The position numbers were made by a program, and so were the translations under genes. Under the pieces are notes generated by a model, which saw nothing but the letters and a program-made list of their open reading frames with translations, did no database searches and had not been told where the DNA came from. Source: Pseudobdellovibrio sp. (lineage in GTDB: Bacteria; Bdellovibrionota; Bdellovibrionia; Bdellovibrionales; Bdellovibrionaceae). From it: a DNA stretch of 7,756 nucleotides. Within the stretch, counting starts at the first letter, position 1. Every line of letters starts with the position of its first letter. Location: NCBI GenBank assembly GCA_025449725.1, contig JANWIU010000075.1, forward strand, positions 1-7,756, read 5' to 3'. Shown here piece by piece: positions 1 through 4,847 of this stretch.

Positions 1-622
1 AAGTTTTCGCCAGAACTTTTATCGAGGCATTCAGGGCCTGAAACGCTTCCGCAATGAACTCTTTAGAATAAAGCTTGTTCGTTTCTTCAAAGTGAAAGAC
101 CGCAATATAAGGAATCAGCTTTTTAGCTTCATCTTTAATGACATGAAGATAAGTCTTAAGGTCGGTAATTTCAGTTTTGGTGATTCTGGATTTATCGCCG
201 CCAAGCAAGGCCGCCTTTAACAGTATAAGATTCTTAGCGCCTTCTCTGGAAAGAGTGGCCCCTTTTACAAAAGTTGTAATAATGTCGTAGACCTCATCTG
301 CAGTAAAGGCACTGGCGTTTTCGCGACCTTCAACTTTTGTCTGCAAATTGGTAAGAGTCTCGTCGACGCACATGATGGTTTTATCCAGCACTTCGCCGCC
401 CGCTTTTGAATCGAAAAAGTTTTTTAGGTCAGCCGTTACATCATTTAAACAATCAGAAAGGTTAGATTGAATTTCAATACTATCTTGAGCTTTGGGCTTC
501 CCGCTTAAAAATTCTGAACAAGAAGACAACGAAACTGTTGCCAACAGTAAAAGTGTAATCTCAAAGTGAAACACTTTTCTGAAACTGATCTTATTAAGAA
601 GTTGAAACCCGATTTTACCCAT
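1..622 (-). CDS. Predicted lipoprotein, 3' end cut by the window edge
   Basis: The minus strand is open from an ATG at 622-620 to the left edge (207 codons, no stop). The N-terminus has a basic stretch, a hydrophobic core 'ITLLLLATVSL' (residues 22-32) and a canonical lipobox L32-S33-S34-C35, so the product should be exported by Sec, lipidated and membrane-anchored. The mature part is helical and polar. Two helix-loop-helix segments resemble degenerate EF hands: 'ENASAFTADEV' (about 101-111) and 'GGDKSRITKTEI' (141-152), each with the hydrophobic residue and Glu expected at loop positions 8 and 12, but with the early acidic ligands mostly missing, so calcium binding is doubtful. Two further cysteines (C58, C85) could pair. 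The ATG lacks a clear Shine-Dalgarno; an in-frame GTG at 574-572 (residue 17) would give a shorter, more typical signal peptide. Function unknown. It is transcribed away from the 880 gene. Confidence 0.8.
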   Translation of the reverse strand, partial: MGKIGFQLLNKISFRKVFHFEITLLLLATVSLSSCSEFLSGKPKAQDSIEIQSNLSDCLNDVTADLKNFFDSKAGGEVLDKTIMCVDETLTNLQTKVEGRENASAFTADEVYDIITTFVKGATLSREGAKNLILLKAALLGGDKSRITKTEITDLKTYLHVIKDEAKKLIPYIAVFHFEETNKLYSKEFIAEAFQALNASIKVLAKT

Positions 623-879
623 TTGATAAAGGTAAGATCAAAGCTTGTGCCTGGAGCGCTTACTCTAAAAACCGCCAAATGGTTTTAATAGTGAAATCCT
701 CATTATGAGTCAGTCAATATGAGACAGGTGTCGTAATTTGCTTACACCCACTGACGTAAAGGAAGCGACCATTCTGTAATTCACCCCTTGTTCTACTTCC
801 TATTTCGTAAAATCATTCGCCAAAAAACCCTAAACAAAAAACTTTGTAGTAACTCTTAAAATGGTAAAATGAAAGCTGC
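623..879. other. Divergent intergenic region, no clear regulatory site
   Basis: These 257 nt separate the leftward lipoprotein gene from the rightward 880 gene and must hold both promoters if each is transcribed independently. The sequence is AT-rich near 820-870. I found no pair of -35/-10 boxes with acceptable spacing on either strand, no hairpin with a T-run and no small ORF with a ribosome binding site. Confidence 0.5.
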
Positions 880-1725
880 ATGATGCACGATATGTGGAAG
901 CTTTTTCCCCGATTGATTGAAAAAAAGATCAACGCCTTATTAGAAGAGGCGGAGCCCAATCGCATGAAGAGTTTCCATCTTTATAAAACCTGTCAAAATG
1001 AAAATCTTTGGAACAAAAGTTTTGAAGAATTCCGCGAACAACTTCATCAGTTTTTCTCGCTTCCACAACCGGAAAGATCAAAGAGCCGCTTCGATTACTA
1101 TCTGAACCGGCCTATGCATAAAAGTATATATGGACTTTTCGATCTGGATTTCAGAAACGGCGTAGTTAACGAGTCGGCGCTTCAGTCCGTCTCTAATTGG
1201 GCCCATCATATGCTGAGGATCAATACCCGCACCAGTTCTCCCGTCATTTCTTTGGAAGTTATGAAGAAAACTATGAATTCAATTGTGAACCCGGGCCCTT
1301 TCGATAAGGCACAGGATATTGAATTTAGTGATTTTTGCGACACTTGGAAGCGCATTTGCTTCACCTTGTTCGGACGCCGTTTTGATTCTGATCTCACGCA
1401 GGTTCTAGAGCAACTAAAGGCCTTGGATCAGGAACAACAATTACTGGAACAAAACCGCCAGTACCTGCCGCGGATCTACCTCACGCAAACCGAGATCGAT
1501 TGGACTCAAGCCCTTTTATCCGCTGCGCAAGAAACCGCAAGGCTTCCGAAGTATCCTTTATCGCGCGGGCCCCAAAAGGAAGCCCTTGTGGAAATCGAGA
1601 AGGTGGCCCAGCTTTATTCCCTTGTGATGGAATCTGATAAAACCGACTTTATCCCGTACCGGGATCGAATCAGAGAGACCCTTGTTTTTCGATGCGAAGA
1701 CCTGCTTAAAAAACGGCAGCTTTAG
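880..1725 (+). CDS. Hypothetical cytosolic helical protein
   Basis: A 281-residue product that I do not recognise. It has no signal peptide, membrane segment or obvious catalytic motif. Composition is charged, aromatic-rich and mostly helical. Residues about 172-196 ('LTQVLEQLKALDQEQQLLEQ' and on) look like a short coiled coil. Cysteines are few, consistent with a cytosolic location. The start is uncertain: ATG at 880 and ATG at 883 are adjacent, a third in-frame ATG lies at 892, and none has a convincing ribosome binding site. An ATG at 869 is out of frame and stops after four codons. The gene ends in TAG 39 nt before the HAMP gene with no terminator between them, so it is probably the first gene of the unit running to 3209. 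Sequence quality and codon use resemble its neighbours, so I take it as a real gene with no assigned function. Confidence 0.8.
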   Translation: MMHDMWKLFPRLIEKKINALLEEAEPNRMKSFHLYKTCQNENLWNKSFEEFREQLHQFFSLPQPERSKSRFDYYLNRPMHKSIYGLFDLDFRNGVVNESALQSVSNWAHHMLRINTRTSSPVISLEVMKKTMNSIVNPGPFDKAQDIEFSDFCDTWKRICFTLFGRRFDSDLTQVLEQLKALDQEQQLLEQNRQYLPRIYLTQTEIDWTQALLSAAQETARLPKYPLSRGPQKEALVEIEKVAQLYSLVMESDKTDFIPYRDRIRETLVFRCEDLLKKRQL

Positions 1726-1764
1726 ACTGTTGATCTTTCATTTCAGTCTGCTAACATTGGGCGC

Positions 1765-2226
1765 ATGGAAAAACAAAGAAGCCTTAAAAACGTATTGATT
1801 TATCCTGAATTTCAATTGCGGTTGATAACAATAATTTCGGTCATTTCTTTGATAGCTCCCCTTTTAATTTACTTCTTTCAGTACTCGGCGTTTCAAGATC
1901 AAATTGAAAACGGCCAAATGATGAATTTATCTGAAGCTCATCCCTACTATGTTTTCTATTTTGATTTTCAGCAGCGCATGCTGACAGTACTCTTTACGAC
2001 ATTGTTAATCAGTTTTCTGACTTCTTTGATTGTTGGCCTTTATGTTTCGCACCGGATTGCCGGGCCGCTCATTAAAATGCGCAAACACTTTGAAGCCATC
2101 GGCCGCGGCGATTACGAAGATCATGCGATTTACTTCCGCGATCGCGATTACTTCAAAGACCTTGCACAATCATATAATTTGAAATTCGAACCTAAAAAGC
2201 CAAATGTAACAGGAGATGCCGTATGA
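1765..2226 (+). CDS. Two-TM membrane protein with HAMP domain, no output domain
   Basis: A 153-residue inner-membrane protein. TM1 spans about residues 18-38, followed by a short periplasmic loop of about 33 residues (39-71), then TM2 at about 72-93. A HAMP-type segment follows directly at about 94-138: 'SHRIAGPLIKMRKHFEAIGR' holds the conserved Pro of the first HAMP helix, and 'GRGDYEDHAIYFRDRDYFKDL' the connector and start of the second helix. HAMP domains pass signals across the membrane in histidine kinases, chemoreceptors and cyclases, but here only about 15 residues follow, with no kinase, MCP or cyclase domain. It may act as a small membrane adaptor or partner with another protein; that is inference. 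The ATG at 1765 has only a weak upstream GGGCG. The stop codon overlaps the next start by 4 bp, pointing to translational coupling with the dehydrogenase gene. Confidence 0.85.
   Translation: MEKQRSLKNVLIYPEFQLRLITIISVISLIAPLLIYFFQYSAFQDQIENGQMMNLSEAHPYYVFYFDFQQRMLTVLFTTLLISFLTSLIVGLYVSHRIAGPLIKMRKHFEAIGRGDYEDHAIYFRDRDYFKDLAQSYNLKFEPKKPNVTGDAV
2211..2215 (+). promoter_or_regulatory. Shine-Dalgarno site of the 2223 gene
   Basis: AGGAG lies 7 nt upstream of the ATG at 2223, inside the end of the HAMP gene. It is the clearest ribosome binding site in the window and fixes the start of the dehydrogenase. Placed within the upstream coding region next to an ATGA overlap, it allows both re-initiation and independent initiation. 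Confidence 0.8.
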
Positions 2227-3209
2227 CAAAAATTCTTCAAGTAGGACTGGGGCCTTTGGGCCAAAAAACTGTTCAATTTGCCGTTGCTCGCGGAATGAAA
2301 ATCGTAGCGGCCGTTGACAGCTCGCCGAGCCTTGTGGGCCGTGATGTGGGCGAAGTTTGTGGTTTGAAAAAAATGGGAGTCAAAATTGCTCCAACCGTAA
2401 AAGAAGCATTGAAAAATAAAAAAGCCGATATTGCAGTTGTTACAACGGTATCAAGTCTTTCGCGTCTGGAAGGAATCGTACTGGATATCGCAAAAGAAAA
2501 GCTCTCTATCGTTTCAACTTGCGAAGAACTTTCTTTCCCGTGGAAGGTGCAGTCTGCCCGCGCGAAGAAAATCGATAAGATCTGCAAAAAATATAAAATC
2601 TCTTTATTAGGTACCGGCGTAAATCCGGGATTCCTTATGGACTTCCTGCCGACGGTCTTAACCGGAGTCAGCAAAAGCGTAGAAAAAATCGAAGTCATTC
2701 GTGTTCAGAACGCATCTGTAAGACGCGTTCCGTTCCAGCAAAAAATCGGTGCGGCATTGACGCTTCCGGAATTCAAAAAGAAAGAAAAAGAAGGAACTCT
2801 TCGCCATGTGGGCCTTCCTGAATCAGTTGATTTTATTGCTGCCAGAATGGGTTGGAAGCTGACTAAAAAAACGGAATCTCTTGAACCGGTTGTTGCAGAT
2901 CAAAAAATCACTGTCGGTTATAAACCCATTGAGCCCGGAATGGCTTGCGGAGTGGAGCAGATCGGCCGCGGCTTTGTAGGCAACAAAGAAGTGATCACCC
3001 TTCACTTCCGCGCCGCTGTTGGCGAACCAAAATCTTTTGATACTATTCGTGTCACCGGTGACCCGAATATTAATTCAACTATCGAAGGCGGAATCAACGG
3101 CGACGTTGCCACCTGTGCGATCACACTGAATGCGATCCATTCGGTTTTGCTTGCCAAACCGGGGCTAGTGACGATGTCGGATATCCCGGCGGTTGCGTTT
3201 TCTCAATAA
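2223..3209 (+). CDS. 2,4-diaminopentanoate dehydrogenase-like (DapB-fold) NAD(P)-dependent amine dehydrogenase
   Basis: A 328-residue cytosolic oxidoreductase. The N-terminal Rossmann fold starts with 'ILQVGLGPLGQKTV', giving the dinucleotide motif G8-x-G10-x-x-G13. D32 at the end of the second strand would favour NAD over NADP, though this is only inferred. The region 'STCEELSFPW' (98-107), the 'GTGVNPGFLMD' block (130-140) and 'RVQNASVRRVPFQQKIG' (160-176) match what I know of the dihydrodipicolinate-reductase-like family that includes 2,4-diaminopentanoate dehydrogenase, the NAD(P)-dependent oxidative deaminase of clostridial ornithine fermentation. 'VTGDPNINSTIEGGINGDVATCA' near the C-terminus is also typical. 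Length fits the family (about 330-350). None of the other ornithine fermentation genes is nearby, so the real substrate may be another amine. It overlaps the HAMP gene by 4 bp, has a strong Shine-Dalgarno and is followed by a terminator 41 nt after its stop. Confidence 0.85.
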   Translation: MTKILQVGLGPLGQKTVQFAVARGMKIVAAVDSSPSLVGRDVGEVCGLKKMGVKIAPTVKEALKNKKADIAVVTTVSSLSRLEGIVLDIAKEKLSIVSTCEELSFPWKVQSARAKKIDKICKKYKISLLGTGVNPGFLMDFLPTVLTGVSKSVEKIEVIRVQNASVRRVPFQQKIGAALTLPEFKKKEKEGTLRHVGLPESVDFIAARMGWKLTKKTESLEPVVADQKITVGYKPIEPGMACGVEQIGRGFVGNKEVITLHFRAAVGEPKSFDTIRVTGDPNINSTIEGGINGDVATCAITLNAIHSVLLAKPGLVTMSDIPAVAFSQ

Positions 3210-3249
3210 GCCTGAAATTTTTATAAATTAAAACGCCCTGTTTTATATT

Positions 3250-3278
3250 AAAAAGCCAGAGTCACTTCTGGCTTTTTT
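3250..3278 (+). terminator. Intrinsic terminator after the dehydrogenase gene
   Basis: A perfect 11-bp stem (AAAAAGCCAGA at 3250-3260 pairing with TCTGGCTTTTT at 3267-3277) with a 6-nt loop GTCACT, ending in a run of six T at 3273-3278. The A-run on the other arm makes it potentially bidirectional. It ends the 880-3209 transcription unit and isolates it from the gene at 3319. Confidence 0.9.
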
Positions 3279-3281
3279 CAT

Positions 3282-3311
3282 TTGAAGAATCCGAAGAAAC
3301 TACGCTAAAGT
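3282..3311 (+). promoter_or_regulatory. Weak candidate promoter for the glucoamylase-like gene
   Basis: TTGAAG at 3282-3287 and TAAAGT at 3306-3311 are separated by 18 nt. Each matches 4 of 6 positions of the housekeeping -35 and -10 boxes. They sit in the only 40 nt between the terminator and the GTG at 3319, where a promoter is needed. A start this close to the GTG would give a leaderless or nearly leaderless mRNA, in keeping with the absence of a Shine-Dalgarno. Confidence 0.22.
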
Positions 3312-3318
3312 CAGCCCG

Positions 3319-4254
3319 GTGATTCGCCTGCTTTACCCACTGTTTTTTAGCTTACTTTTTTTTCAGAATGTATTGGCTGTTGCGCCTGCATTTCAGCAGA
3401 AACTTTTATCTGATTCGCTTGAACTTTTTAATAACGAGCTTCGCAATAAGGCCAGCGGCCAATATTATGACGCTATCAATTTAGTTCCTAATTCTAATGA
3501 AACGAACTCTTCTACGGCTGCAACAGGAATGGGGCTGGTCACACTTGCTATTGGTGACAACGCCGGAGTGCTGTCAGACGCCAATATTAAAACAGTCCAG
3601 ACCCTCACCGCTTTACTTAATCCAAAGTTTTCTAAGCGGCATGCGCAAGGTTGGTTTAGACACTGGTTTAAAGCGCAAGATGGGGCCGACAACGCTTGGT
3701 CTGCAGCCGACGGTTATTCCACAATAGACACCGCCATTCTCGCAGCGGGCGCGGTTTTGAACGCAAATTATTTTAAGGCTAAAGAAAAAGATCCCGAAGG
3801 ACTCATCGAAGAATTCTCAACACGCTTGTTACTGTCGGTGAACTGGTCTTCGGCTATTTCGGATATGAATTCCGGAAGGCTTTATATGAATTTCGACTTA
3901 AACAGCGGCGCCCCAAAAAAGGTAACGTCGAAATTTAACGAATATATTCTTGTTAGTTGCATGGGAAAGTTGGCGGAATCTAAACGCGGGGTACGCGGCC
4001 CCATGACTGAGTTCTGGCAACGGCACTTCGCAAACCCGGAAAGTCTTCCTAAAAAAGTTTTTCAATCAGCAGAAGGCCCGGTCAACGTCTTAACGGACCA
4101 CCCGTTTCATTATTTATCCAGTTTTACCATTCAGTTTGCTTACTACCTTTGCGCAGAGGTGAACAATAACGCCGGCTATATCGGTTATTTTAAAAACGCC
4201 CAGAAGGTAGATAAAGATTGGTTCTTACGACAGCCTGATAACTCAGTCGGATGA
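3319..4254 (+). CDS. Secreted glucoamylase-like / GH144-type protein, N-terminal part ending at an in-frame TGA
   Basis: The GTG at 3319 begins a clear Sec signal peptide, 'MIRLLYPLFFSLLFFQNVLA', with probable cleavage after A20, so the product is periplasmic or secreted. No Shine-Dalgarno is visible, but no other start fits the signal peptide. The mature part has features of the glucoamylase-like family (PF10091-type, which includes GH144 beta-1,2-glucanases): an early 'TAATGMGLVTLAIG' helix, 'GWFRHWF' and 'SAADGYSTIDTAILAAGA' with the S-T-I-D-T-A block at residues 134-139. This family forms (alpha/alpha)-barrels acting on glucans. The assignment is by motif memory; substrate and activity are not shown. 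Translation stops at TGA 4252-4254 after 311 codons, yet family sequence continues in frame to 4590. The 311-residue product would lack the C-terminal part of the barrel and is likely inactive unless the stop is read through. Confidence 0.7.
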   Translation: MIRLLYPLFFSLLFFQNVLAVAPAFQQKLLSDSLELFNNELRNKASGQYYDAINLVPNSNETNSSTAATGMGLVTLAIGDNAGVLSDANIKTVQTLTALLNPKFSKRHAQGWFRHWFKAQDGADNAWSAADGYSTIDTAILAAGAVLNANYFKAKEKDPEGLIEEFSTRLLLSVNWSSAISDMNSGRLYMNFDLNSGAPKKVTSKFNEYILVSCMGKLAESKRGVRGPMTEFWQRHFANPESLPKKVFQSAEGPVNVLTDHPFHYLSSFTIQFAYYLCAEVNNNAGYIGYFKNAQKVDKDWFLRQPDNSVG

Positions 4255-4590
4255 TGGGGCCTAGGTGCAGGAGAAGCCATTCGCGGTTACGAGGCTAACT
4301 CTGTCATGAACAATCCATCACTGATCGTTTCTCCTCACATCATGGCCGGGTTTCTTGCCGAGGTGCCTGCCGTCATCACCGACCTTTCGAGACTCTATTC
4401 ACAAAAACAATTTTTGTATTCGCATAACGGCAAAGAAATTTTGTGGCGCCGCAGTTTGGTAAATTCTGAAATTCCGCTTTTACGGCTGCAGGCTGTGGAT
4501 TTTTCAACGATGATTTTCGGGCTAGCGTCTGCTGATCCAAAAATTGGAAACCAATTTTTCAAGAAGTTCGCACCTGGATCCAGTCATTGA
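4255..4590 (+). pseudogene. C-terminal remainder of the glucoamylase-like gene, in frame after the TGA
   Basis: This stretch reads on in the frame of the 3319 gene and begins immediately with 'WGLGAGEAIRGYEANS', followed by 'NNPSLIVSPHIMAGFLAEVP' and 'VITDLSRLYSQ'. That order matches the conserved C-terminal half of the glucoamylase-like family (a WGL-[TS/G]-A-x-[DE] block, a Gly-Tyr block, a 'DGTIAPxAAxxS' block and an arginine/Leu-Tyr helix). It ends with 'LQAVDFSTMIFGLAS' and a TGA at 4588-4590. Together with 3319-4254 it makes one 423-codon reading frame, a normal length for the family. The first internal ATG (4306) lies within the conserved block, lacks a ribosome binding site and would not give an exported protein, so an independent gene is unlikely. 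Causes to consider: nonsense mutation (for example CGA to TGA), sequencing error, or readthrough. Confidence 0.7.
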
Positions 4591-4847
4591 TTTTTTGTTG
4601 AACTAAAATTGTTAAGAAAATCTTATGGCCTTAGAACATTTACGTTGTATCTGAGCCTCAAGTCCCGCTTTTTTGTAAAATTATTTTCGCCTCATCATGA
4701 AACAGAAGATTGGCTCAAATTTTTAATTTGAAGAAAAGATCGTCGTTTCAATACTTTACATAGACGCCAGCCTTACGTCTCGAATCAAAACATTCTTCAA
4801 GATAGAATCTTAATTTTCCGATGTATTACATGTAGTTAGGGGGCCCG
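4591..4847. other. Intergenic region upstream of the Cys-rich repeat gene
   Basis: These 257 nt are AT-rich. A TAGAAT box at 4803-4808 matches 5 of 6 positions of a -10 element but has only a poor -35 (TCGAAT at 4780-4785, 17-nt spacing). A 7-bp inverted repeat TCAAATT/AATTTGA at 4715-4731 has a 3-nt loop and no T-run, so it is not a good terminator. The promoter of the 4848 gene most likely lies here, but I cannot place it with confidence. Confidence 0.4.
4838..4843 (+). promoter_or_regulatory. Purine-rich ribosome binding site of the Cys-rich repeat protein
   Basis: AGGGGG lies 4 nt upstream of the ATG at 4848. The spacing is short, but it is the only purine-rich stretch nearby and the start it supports gives a complete export signal. 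The run merges into GGGCCC. Confidence 0.45.

Noticed and set aside
697..720. Minus-strand TTGACT and CATAAT boxes as the promoter of the left lipoprotein gene
   Set aside because: The two boxes are only about 5 nt apart, and neither has a good partner at 16-18 nt.
788..813. TTGTTC and TAAAAT as a promoter for the 880 gene
   Set aside because: Spacing is 14 nt, too short for a housekeeping promoter.
1724..1749. Inverted repeat AGACTG/CAGTCT after the 880 gene as a terminator
   Set aside because: Only 6 bp with a 14-nt loop and no T-run; more likely chance, so the unit is read as continuous.
2273..2698. Minus-strand open frame of 141 codons inside the dehydrogenase gene
   Set aside because: Antisense shadow of a strongly conserved plus-strand gene; no ribosome binding site or recognisable protein.
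4252..4300. Selenocysteine insertion at the TGA
   Set aside because: No stable hairpin of the bacterial SECIS type is apparent just downstream, and the family is not known to me as a selenoprotein family.
4306..4590. Independent 94-residue gene starting at ATG 4306
   Set aside because: It is in frame with the broken glucoamylase-like gene, starts inside a conserved block, and has no ribosome binding site or signal peptide.
4715..4731. Inverted repeat TCAAATT/AATTTGA as a terminator or operator
   Set aside because: AT-only stem apart from one GC pair, 3-nt loop, no T-run on either side.
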